Of a stretch of 64,000 bases of DNA, positions 57,493 to 64,000 are shown in pieces. A program made the translations under genes and the position numbers. Below the pieces are notes generated by a model. It was not told the DNA's origin. It did no database searches and worked only from the letters and a program-made list of their open reading frames with translations. Within the stretch, counting starts at the first letter, position 1, and every line of letters begins with the position of its first letter. The stretch is from Pirellulales bacterium (GTDB lineage Bacteria; Planctomycetota; Planctomycetia; Pirellulales; JAEUIK01), in assembly GCA_019694455.1 (NCBI GenBank), contig JAIBBY010000024.1, positions 1 to 64,000 of the forward strand, in the 5' to 3' direction.

Positions 57493-58326
57493 ATGTACTA
57501 CTTCGACCCGCACATTCACATGGTCTCGCGCGTCACCGACGACTACGAAACCTTGGCCAAGATGGGCTGCGTCGGCGTCAGCGAGCCCGCGTTTTGGGCC
57601 GGCTTCGACCGCGGCAGCGCCGACGGTTTTCGCGATTATTTCCGCCAGCTCACCGAGTTCGAGCCCAAACGCGCCGGCTGGTATCGCGTGCAGCATTACA
57701 CTTGGATTTGCATCAACGCCAAAGAGGCCGAGAACGTGCGCCTCTCGCGCGAGGTGATCGCCATGATCCCCGAGTACCTCAATCGTCCTGGCGTGCTCGG
57801 CATCGGCGAGATCGGCCTGAACAAGAACACCCGCAACGAGTCGGTTATCTTCATGGAGCACGTCGACCTGGCCGCGCGGCTCGACGAGCAGATTTTGATC
57901 CACACCCCCCACCTGGAAGACAAATACCCCGGCACGCGCATGATCCTCGACATGCTGGCCGATTTCGGCGAGCTAGAACGCCAGCGCGTGTGCGTCGATC
58001 ATGTGGAGGAGCACACCATTCGCACCGTGCTCGAACAAGGCTACTGGGCGGGCATGACCCTGTATCCCGTCTCCAAATGCACCCCCGAGCGCGCCTGCGA
58101 CATGGTCGAAATGTACGGTCCCGAACGGCTGCTGGTGAACTCCGCCGGCGACTGGGGACCATCGAAACCGACCGCCGTGCCCGACTTCATCCTCGCGATG
58201 CGCCTCCGTGGCCACTCCGAGGCGCTGATTCGCAAGGTGGTGTACGAGAATCCGCTGGAGTTCTTCAGCCAGAGCAAGAACTTCAAGTTTCAGCCGCCCG
58301 ACGCCGTCCCCGCCGAATCGGTCTAG
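57493..58326 (+). CDS. TatD-like metal-dependent hydrolase
   Basis: This 277-residue protein has the amidohydrolase/TatD fold. It carries the HxH motif DPHIHMV at the start, Glu in GVLGIGEIGLNKN, His in LIHTPHLE and VDHVEEH, and a final Asp near NSAGDWGPS. It is divergent from classic TatD DNases and resembles the TatD-like member of the ebo cluster, which is linked to export or assembly of indole-derived or prenylated metabolites. The other ebo genes are absent here. It is coupled to the 92-residue gene before it. Confidence 0.82.
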   Translation: MYYFDPHIHMVSRVTDDYETLAKMGCVGVSEPAFWAGFDRGSADGFRDYFRQLTEFEPKRAGWYRVQHYTWICINAKEAENVRLSREVIAMIPEYLNRPGVLGIGEIGLNKNTRNESVIFMEHVDLAARLDEQILIHTPHLEDKYPGTRMILDMLADFGELERQRVCVDHVEEHTIRTVLEQGYWAGMTLYPVSKCTPERACDMVEMYGPERLLVNSAGDWGPSKPTAVPDFILAMRLRGHSEALIRKVVYENPLEFFSQSKNFKFQPPDAVPAESV

Positions 58327-59091
58327 TCACGGTTGTCGCTGGCGGTCGTCCTCCGGCTCGATCGACAGCCCACCCGACGCGCGTAGCTCGATCTTGTACC
58401 GCTGACCCGGCACCAGTTTGGTGTACGGTGCCTCGCCGTGGGCGGCGCGCACCCCGGCCGCCTGGGCCGTGGCCGGATTCGTGGCGTACTCCCAAAAATT
58501 CTCCCACAGCTCGCGCTGAAATTCGCTCGCTTCGCCGCGCCCATACACGACCGGACGGGTACCCTCGGCATCGACGGCAAATCCCTCGCTCGGTTGCTGA
58601 TGTTCGCCAAACAGCCGCCGCAATAGGCAAATCGACGCGCCGCGCAGCGGATCGCCCTGCTCGACCAACTCGTCGTCGAATTTAATCACCCAGTAGTCCA
58701 CGTACAGCACGTCGCCGTCGACGGTCAATTCGCGCGGCGGCGCCAGTTCGTTTCCGTCGTCGTCCACCTCGACATAGCGAACGGTGGTGCGCACGTCGTC
58801 GCCCCCCGGTTGGCGCTGTTGATCCAGCACGTCGATATAGGCCACGCGGTGGTCGATCTTCAAGAGCCGCATCGCCGTTTCCAATCGCTCGATGCGCTGC
58901 TGCTTGGCGCGGTTGTCCTCCTCCAGCCGGGCAACCAGCGCCCGCTGCTCGGCCAGTTCGGCCTCTTTGCGCTGCATGGCCAGGTCTTTGGCGTAAAAGG
59001 CCTGATAGCCCAACCAAGCGCCGCCGCCGATCGCGGCCACGAGCGTCAGACCCAACAGCGCGCCGACCAAACGCGCGAGCGAAGCAATCAT
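58327..59091 (-). CDS. Membrane-anchored coiled-coil protein of unknown function
   Basis: From ATG 59091 (254 residues) the protein starts with a membrane segment (VGALLGLTLVAAIGGGAWLG). A coiled coil follows (MQRKEAELAEQRALVARLEE and onward). A beta-rich C-terminal domain contains DGDVLYVDYWVIKF and YGRGEASEFQRELWENFWEY. AGGAG lies about 12 bp upstream of 59091; an ATG at 59112 is another choice. Its stop touches the stop of the TatD-like gene. I know no named family. Confidence 0.72.
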   Translation of the reverse strand: MIASLARLVGALLGLTLVAAIGGGAWLGYQAFYAKDLAMQRKEAELAEQRALVARLEEDNRAKQQRIERLETAMRLLKIDHRVAYIDVLDQQRQPGGDDVRTTVRYVEVDDDGNELAPPRELTVDGDVLYVDYWVIKFDDELVEQGDPLRGASICLLRRLFGEHQQPSEGFAVDAEGTRPVVYGRGEASEFQRELWENFWEYATNPATAQAAGVRAAHGEAPYTKLVPGQRYKIELRASGGLSIEPEDDRQRQP

Positions 59092-59153
59092 GGAAGGCGA
59101 ACTCCTGGCCATCGGTGGACTAATCCATTGTACGCCAAGGCCGGCGCGCGGCG

Positions 59154-59918
59154 TCAGCCGCCGAGCAGCATGCCGCCGTCGATGGTCACGGTCTGGCCGG
59201 TCACCATGTCGCTGGCGGTAATCAACGACAAGACCACGCTCGACACATCCTCCGGCTCGCACACCCGCCGCATCGGCGTGCGGTCTTCGATCGATTGTTT
59301 CACCATCTCATAGGCCGGCCCCAGTCCTTGCTCCAGCCAGCGCCCGGTGATGAAGCCCGGCGCCACCGCGTTCACCCGAATCTTTGGCGCCAGCGCCCGC
59401 GCCAAGGCCATCGTCAGGTTGATCAGCCCCGCCTTCGACGCCGCGTACGGTATCGAACTGCCAATGCCGCTGATGCCCGCCACGCTCGCCACGTTGACGA
59501 TCGCGCCGCCGCCGGCGTCGCTCATCGCCTGCCGCACGGCGCGGGCGCAGTGAAACGGCCCCTTGAGGTTCACCCCCAAGATGCGGTTCCAGTCGTCGTC
59601 GGTCACGCGCTCCAGATCGCCGTGGGCGATGAAGCTGGTCGTGCCTGCGCTGTTGACGAGCACATCGATGCGGCCAAACTCCTTGAGCGCGGCGGCGGCC
59701 ATGGCGCGGCAATCGGCGTCTAGGGCCACATCGGCCTGCACGGCGATCGCCTTCACGCCGAGCGCGCGGCACTCGCTGGCCGTCTGTTCGGCCTCGTCGC
59801 GCGAGCGCGAGTAGTTGATTAAGACCGCGCAGCCGCGGCGCGCCAAATCCAGCGCTGTCGCGCGCCCCACTCCCGTGCCGCCGCCCGTGACGATCGCCCC
59901 TTTGCCTTCGAGATTCAT
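59154..59918 (-). CDS. Short-chain dehydrogenase/reductase, FabG-like
   Basis: The 254-residue SDR has the classical cofactor motif TGGGTGVGRA, the NSAGTT loop (NNAG variant), the catalytic Tyr-x-x-x-Lys in SSIPYAASKAGLI, and PGFITGRW. The typical NADP-binding pattern suggests 3-oxoacyl-ACP reductase or a related alcohol dehydrogenase. GAGGAGC precedes ATG 59918. Downstream and upstream genes give no pathway, so substrate remains open. Confidence 0.87.
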   Translation of the reverse strand: MNLEGKGAIVTGGGTGVGRATALDLARRGCAVLINYSRSRDEAEQTASECRALGVKAIAVQADVALDADCRAMAAAALKEFGRIDVLVNSAGTTSFIAHGDLERVTDDDWNRILGVNLKGPFHCARAVRQAMSDAGGGAIVNVASVAGISGIGSSIPYAASKAGLINLTMALARALAPKIRVNAVAPGFITGRWLEQGLGPAYEMVKQSIEDRTPMRRVCEPEDVSSVVLSLITASDMVTGQTVTIDGGMLLGG

Positions 59919-60129
59919 GTTGCTCCTCGCTGTCGCCAATAGATAATCGGTGCGGCCAGCATAGCAAATTTGGCGGCGGTGGTCGGTTGCCGATTTAAGT
60001 GGTTGTTACCCAACTGGTTGCTAGTGGCTGGCGCCGGCGCCGACCCGACGAAAATGGATGGCGACCTTTCGCGTCAGATATAATGAATTCAGTGTCCTGA
60101 CGGATGGCTTGCTTAATACTCGGAGCAGG

Positions 60130-60609
60130 ATGATGTTGGACTGTCTGGCTTATCGAACCGCTCGCAATAGCGTCCATGCGTTTCGTTCCGAGGGGGACGA
60201 GATTGTGGTGCGCCGCGAAGTTGTCGCGTCGCCTGGCGAGTGCGAAAGCCTGTTGCAGCTTGGTATCGACGCCTATGCGTGGCTGGAACGCGCCAACCGC
60301 GACATCGTGACCGCTATCCGTCAAGGCCAGACACAGCCTGCGGCAGAGTTGGATCGCGCGATCGAAGCGCTCTACAGAATGTGGCTGCCTTCTGCGGCGA
60401 CGCTCGAACAGATCAGCCAACAGATCCAACACGAAGACCCGCCCCCGAATCTGTCTCGGTTTCGAGAGTGCGAGCAGTTGGTGCGCGAAAAAGTCGCCGA
60501 GTTCGACAAGCTTCGTTCACTCGCCAAGCGAGTTCCTTCCGCAAGCGATTTGTCGCTGATCGAAATCGATCCGCGCGAGTGGCTAAGCGAACCGGGCTGG
60601 TCTCAGTAA
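60130..60609 (+). CDS. Hypothetical protein paired with a MazF/PemK-like gene
   Basis: This 159-residue helical protein has no recognised domain. It contains a WLERANRDIVTAIRQGQTQP segment and a Leu/Arg-rich C-terminal region that ends IEIDPREWLSEPGW. It starts at ATG 60130 after GGAGCAGG. It lies 18 bp before a MazF/PemK-like gene, the spacing of an antitoxin gene, although it is longer than typical MazE-type antitoxins. Confidence 0.62.
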   Translation: MMLDCLAYRTARNSVHAFRSEGDEIVVRREVVASPGECESLLQLGIDAYAWLERANRDIVTAIRQGQTQPAAELDRAIEALYRMWLPSAATLEQISQQIQHEDPPPNLSRFRECEQLVREKVAEFDKLRSLAKRVPSASDLSLIEIDPREWLSEPGWSQ

Positions 60610-60627
60610 AGCGTGTAGGGAGCGAGC

Positions 60628-61011
60628 TTGGATTTCGCGGCGCTACGAGTGGGCCATGTTGTTTACGCGCAAATCCCCGATCCGGCGGGCGCGCCGCTCA
60701 ACGAGCCTCATCCGGCGATGGTGTTGCGCGCTCCGGACGCGGACGGAACGCTGTGGCTGCTTGGCATCTCCACCAAGTACTCCGTGCCCGTTGGTCGCCT
60801 CATGATCGAATTGCCCTGGAGTCCCGGTGGGCACCCGGCGACGGGGCTTTCGCGGCCGTGCGTTTTGAAATGTTGGTGGGCAGTTCGCTGGAACGCGAAT
60901 CATGTAATCCGCCGACTCGGCGCCCTGCCGCCAGATATCGTTGAGCAGGCGATCGAGTACGCGATTACCGCGATTCAAGAACGCAAAGCTCAATCGAAAG
61001 GCAACGGCTAA
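60628..61011 (+). CDS. MazF/PemK-like endoribonuclease toxin
   Basis: This 127-residue protein starts at TTG after AGGGAG. Strands typical of the PemK/MazF (SH3-like) fold are visible: RVGHVVYAQIPDPAGA, EPHPAMVLRAPDAD, then LWLLGISTKYSV. The Trp-rich CVLKCWWAVRW segment and a C-terminal helix follow. MazF-family toxins cut mRNA. Key catalytic Arg/Ser-Thr positions cannot be fixed by eye, so a non-toxic relative is possible. The upstream gene is the candidate antitoxin. Confidence 0.7.
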   Translation: MDFAALRVGHVVYAQIPDPAGAPLNEPHPAMVLRAPDADGTLWLLGISTKYSVPVGRLMIELPWSPGGHPATGLSRPCVLKCWWAVRWNANHVIRRLGALPPDIVEQAIEYAITAIQERKAQSKGNG

Positions 61012-61023
61012 CCGCCCCCCGCC

Positions 61024-62346
61024 TCACACCCCAAACTGCCGCAGCACCAGCGTCGCCACGTCGAAGTCGGCCACCGTTCCTCCCGGCAAAACGCCGGGCT
61101 GGCTCGCCACAATCACTCCGCGCTGCCGCTCATGCCGCGGCGGCGCCCCATGCGAGCCGCGCGTCTGCGTCGCGTCGAGCGAAATGCCCATCGTCGCCAA
61201 GTCGAGGTGCATCTCTTCCGGGTCGTAGCCCGGCTTGTTGTGAATGTCCACCTTCCGCGCGAACGCCGGCGCGCGGGCGTCGTCCAGCCACCAGTAATAC
61301 GCCTGCCAACTGTTGGCCGTCGAAACCAACACCACCTCGCCGCTGCGCGCGTGCGCCAAGTCGTAGCGATCCCGCTCGCTACCCACTAGCGCCTCGGCGA
61401 TGCCTTGCCGACCGCGAAACAGCCGCGCCACCTTGTCGGCCAGCGCGGCGTCGCCATCGCGCACAAACACGTGCGCCAGTTGATGGTCGACCAGGGCCCA
61501 GGCGTCGCTGGCGGCCAGATCCAAATGCTCGCCGTCAGCCTCCTCGCGCACACGCAATAGCCCCGCCTCGCGCAGCACGCGATTGGGGTAGCTCACATGA
61601 TCGACCGGCGTAATCACATACTCGCTGGCGACCAGCCACAGCGGATCGCCGCCATACGCCGCGCGCAGGCCGGCCAGCAGTCGGCCGATCACCTCGTCAA
61701 GTTGCGCCAGCGACACCCGCGCGGCCTCGCTGTCGGGCCCCTCGCGCTGCGCCGCGTAATCGAGATGCGGCAGGTAGATGTAAAAAAAGTTCGGGCGAAA
61801 CTGCTTGGCCGCGATGATCGCCGACTCGGCGATCCACTCGCTCGACGCGATATTGGCCAGCGGCCCCCAAAAATGATGCAACGGAAAGTGATCGAGTCGC
61901 TCGACCAACTCCTGATACAACCCCTCGGGCCGTGTGTGACACCACAGCGATTCGCTGCCGTCGGCGTTGTGAATCGGCGCCGGAGTGCAGATGTAATCGG
62001 CGCCAGACCCCTTGGAGTGCAGCGCGAACCACACCGCGCTCGTCGTGCCGGGCCGCTGCTCGTGCAGGGTGTCCCAAATTTGCGGCGCCAGGATGCAATC
62101 GTTCCAGGCGGTCCACATTTCCACTTCGCGCCGCTCGCGCCAATAAAAACCATTGGCGATCACGCCATGCTCGTGCGGCAGCTTGCCCGTGGTCATGTTG
62201 GCCTGCACGCAGCAGGTCACGGCCGGAAAGCTCGGCGCGAGCGGGGCGCTGTCGCCGGCCGCCGCCAGCGCGCGCAAGTTGGGCATGGCGGCCAGGTCCT
62301 GGGCCCGCAGCGCCGGTATCGAAAGCAAAACGACGTGATCGGACAT
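61024..62346 (-). CDS. Nucleotide pyrophosphatase/phosphodiesterase-family protein
   Basis: The 440-residue protein is in the alkaline-phosphatase superfamily. It has the start LLSIPALRAQDL, the metal-binding Thr region FPAVTCCVQANMTTGKLPHE, FFYIYLPHLDYAAQREGPDS and the final SHGAPPRHERQRG. The spacing is of nucleotide pyrophosphatase/phosphodiesterases and it resembles the EboF-type phosphodiesterase of ebo clusters. There is no signal peptide. It is followed by a PaaK-like gene on the same strand (18-bp gap). Confidence 0.82.
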   Translation of the reverse strand: MSDHVVLLSIPALRAQDLAAMPNLRALAAAGDSAPLAPSFPAVTCCVQANMTTGKLPHEHGVIANGFYWRERREVEMWTAWNDCILAPQIWDTLHEQRPGTTSAVWFALHSKGSGADYICTPAPIHNADGSESLWCHTRPEGLYQELVERLDHFPLHHFWGPLANIASSEWIAESAIIAAKQFRPNFFYIYLPHLDYAAQREGPDSEAARVSLAQLDEVIGRLLAGLRAAYGGDPLWLVASEYVITPVDHVSYPNRVLREAGLLRVREEADGEHLDLAASDAWALVDHQLAHVFVRDGDAALADKVARLFRGRQGIAEALVGSERDRYDLAHARSGEVVLVSTANSWQAYYWWLDDARAPAFARKVDIHNKPGYDPEEMHLDLATMGISLDATQTRGSHGAPPRHERQRGVIVASQPGVLPGGTVADFDVATLVLRQFGV

Positions 62347-62364
62347 CGTGCGCTCGCCGCGGCC

Positions 62365-63909
62365 CTAGATATGCTCTTTGCGCCGTTCCACGACGTACTC
62401 CGCCTTGATGCCGTTCTTGGCGAATAACCGCCGCTCGAACTCCGGCTCGTTCTCTTCAAACACCACTCGGTCGGGCGTCACCTCGGTGTAGTATTTCACG
62501 CGGTGGCAAAGCTGTTCTTCCACCGCGCGGGGGTCGCGCCCCTGTTCGGCGATCAGATGCACGCTCAGCACGTCGCGCGCGAACTGATCCACGCCGTTCT
62601 CGCTCTCGATCGACACCTGAAAGTGGCGCACGCCCGGCGTGTCGCGGATCGACTCAATCAGGTTCGACAGATCGACCCGCGTCCCCTTGATCTTGGTGAA
62701 ATCCTTCTCCGCCCGGCAGATCGGCGGGTAGACGCGCGGAAAGGTGTAGCCGCAATGCTGGCAGCGGTCCCAGCGAAAGCCTTGCTTGATGAGGTCGCCG
62801 GTCCAGTAGCGGGCCAGCACGGTGCCGCGCCAGCCAATGTGACTGAACACCAGCACCCCCGGCTCGCCTTCCTTCACCGGTTCGCGTGTCTCGGGATGCA
62901 GCAACTCCCAGTAGTAAAACCGCGGATTCAGGTGGATGCCGCTCCCTTCGCCGCATTCCATCGCGAACCATTTCATCTCGGTCATGCCGAGCGTCTGATA
63001 GATCTTGAATCGCGGATGCGCCCCTAGCCCCAGCGCTAGCTCGCGAATGTGCTCGCGCAGCGATTCGCTCATCGGCTCGGCGCCGACTGCCACGCGCTTG
63101 AAGGCGTCGAGCTTGCCGATCGCCCCTTCTTGCTGCAGCGCCTTCGCGCGGCGCAGCCAGTGGACCAGGTAACTTGGGACCGCCGTCAGCGACGAAAAGC
63201 CCCCTTGCGCAAAGATTGAAATCTGTCGGTCGGTCGGAATCACGCTGCCGCCAAACGTGTCGAAGCTCGATGTCCCCACCGTCGCCTTCGCCAGCACCGG
63301 CGCGAAGAACGCCAAGTGCGGCGCGCCGGGAAAAATGTTCATCGCCCGTTCGCCCCAGTCGAAGTAGCACTCCTCCGGGTCGCGCTTCTTCGGCACGATC
63401 ATCAACGGCGCCATCTGCCCGATCACCTGCTTCACGTCGTACAGCGTGTACACGGCGGGCGTGGGATTGCCAGTCGAGCCAGTCGATACATGAAAATGAA
63501 TCGGCAGCCACTCTGTCAACGCGCGGTGCCGCACCTGCTCACGAAAGCTCTCGCGCCGCACCTGCTGCGAATAATCGCGCGGCCGATTGCGCGCCGCCTG
63601 ATACATGTAGCGCAGCAGCTTCGCCCGCGCGATCGTCGCGGTTTCAAACCCCGCTGGGCTGGGCACGCCGGGAAATGTCGGCTGCAAGATGAAGAGCTGC
63701 GGATTCTCGCGCAGGTGGTGTTTGTCGATGATCGGCAAGCGGCGGATGTCGTCCGGCGTCTTCAGCTTCGCCAAGTCGATCTTCTGCTCGCGATACAGCT
63801 TGCGCAGATACGGGTGATACGGCTGCACGTACTCGCGCAAGTAGTGGAATAGGCGTTGCGCCGAGGCCTTCCGCTGTTCAGTGGGGTCCAGATCGTAATA
63901 GTTCGGCAT
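62365..63909 (-). CDS. Phenylacetate-CoA ligase-like adenylating enzyme
   Basis: This 514-residue protein is of the PaaK branch of the ANL superfamily. It has the ATP-binding motif HVSTGSTGNPTPAVYTLYD (about 138-156), KIYQTLGMTEMKWF and the TGDLIKQGFRWDRC segment. A cysteine/histidine-rich patch (CQHCGYTF) follows TGDL. Such enzymes adenylate a carboxylic acid and load it on CoA or a carrier. It precedes the phosphodiesterase gene by 18 bp, suggesting one pathway. Confidence 0.85.
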   Translation of the reverse strand: MPNYYDLDPTEQRKASAQRLFHYLREYVQPYHPYLRKLYREQKIDLAKLKTPDDIRRLPIIDKHHLRENPQLFILQPTFPGVPSPAGFETATIARAKLLRYMYQAARNRPRDYSQQVRRESFREQVRHRALTEWLPIHFHVSTGSTGNPTPAVYTLYDVKQVIGQMAPLMIVPKKRDPEECYFDWGERAMNIFPGAPHLAFFAPVLAKATVGTSSFDTFGGSVIPTDRQISIFAQGGFSSLTAVPSYLVHWLRRAKALQQEGAIGKLDAFKRVAVGAEPMSESLREHIRELALGLGAHPRFKIYQTLGMTEMKWFAMECGEGSGIHLNPRFYYWELLHPETREPVKEGEPGVLVFSHIGWRGTVLARYWTGDLIKQGFRWDRCQHCGYTFPRVYPPICRAEKDFTKIKGTRVDLSNLIESIRDTPGVRHFQVSIESENGVDQFARDVLSVHLIAEQGRDPRAVEEQLCHRVKYYTEVTPDRVVFEENEPEFERRLFAKNGIKAEYVVERRKEHI

Positions 63910-63962
63910 ATGCGTCGTCGACCAATTTGAAGAACCCCAGCCAGGGGGCCGTCATTCTAATG

Positions 63963-63990
63963 AAAAAGCCCGCCGGAGTTACCAGCGGGC
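63963..63990 (-). terminator. Intrinsic terminator for a minus-strand gene beyond the right edge
   Basis: On the minus strand, GCCCGC (63990-63985) and GCGGGC (63973-63968) form a 6-bp stem and are followed by five U (63967-63963). It lies 53 bp upstream of the PaaK-like start, so it must end a transcript that enters from beyond the window. Confidence 0.7.
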
Positions 63991-64000
63991 GTGAAGATTC

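Overview
The window looks like chromosomal DNA of a planctomycete, probably Pirellulales-like. The evidence is high GC content, a DUF1549/DUF1553 cytochrome-type protein followed by a DUF1501 protein, a DUF1559-type protein, twin-arginine Gfo/Idh/MocA oxidoreductases and many large secreted proteins of unknown role. Genes lie on both strands in short operons. Several are preceded by GTG or TTG starts, and in one case the only possible start is ATT. The GC-rich code leaves long open antisense frames, which I treated as shadows. I see no rRNA or tRNA gene, CRISPR array, transposase or prophage.

Layout. 1-560: tandem hairpin-rich repeats. 0.6-7 kb: a thioredoxin-like lipoprotein, then a flagellar regulatory and export operon (flhA, flhF, a MinD/FleN-like protein, a small membrane protein, a FliA/WhiG sigma factor). 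7-15 kb: DinB-like protein, KDPG aldolase, two zinc-ribbon paralogues flanking a two-gene unit with a HEPN-like protein, a large secreted protein and a family 2 glycosidase. 15-20 kb: a VapBC-type toxin-antitoxin pair, holA, an enolase-superfamily enzyme, a glutamine amidotransferase and purU. 20-25 kb: membrane protein, serine hydrolase, an HTH regulator whose operator-like palindrome overlaps its own start codon, a TAT oxidoreductase, two small genes, and a decayed copy of the 5' end of that oxidoreductase.

25-30 kb: a secreted endonuclease/phosphatase-fold enzyme, an orphan structured RNA candidate of about 280 nt with its own promoter and terminator, a bestrophin-like channel, an extremely Asp/Glu-rich protein and scpB. 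30-37 kb: a cysteine desulfurase, then dnaA, a putative origin, dnaN, a DUF721/DciA-like gene and gyrB, the classic replication-initiation order. DnaA here appears to lack the usual N-terminal domain I. 37-45 kb: DUF1549/DUF1553, DUF1501 and SGNH-hydrolase operon, then a prolyl oligopeptidase. 45-54 kb: metG with a membrane protein, a thioredoxin-trypsin fusion, msrA, a second TAT oxidoreductase and a GNAT-like protein, the last two separated by a bidirectional terminator.

54-64 kb: a coiled-coil membrane protein, a HEAT-repeat protein, a TatD-like hydrolase, an SDR reductase, a MazF/PemK-like protein with an unknown partner, a nucleotide pyrophosphatase/phosphodiesterase and a PaaK-like adenylating enzyme. 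The window ends on a minus-strand terminator for a gene beyond the right edge.

The most promising undescribed items are the orphan RNA at 26267-26546, the candidate toxin-antitoxin-like pairs at 8795-9611 and 60130-61011, the regulator with start-codon operator at 22440, and the MinD-like flagellar protein whose P-loop has lost both expected lysines.
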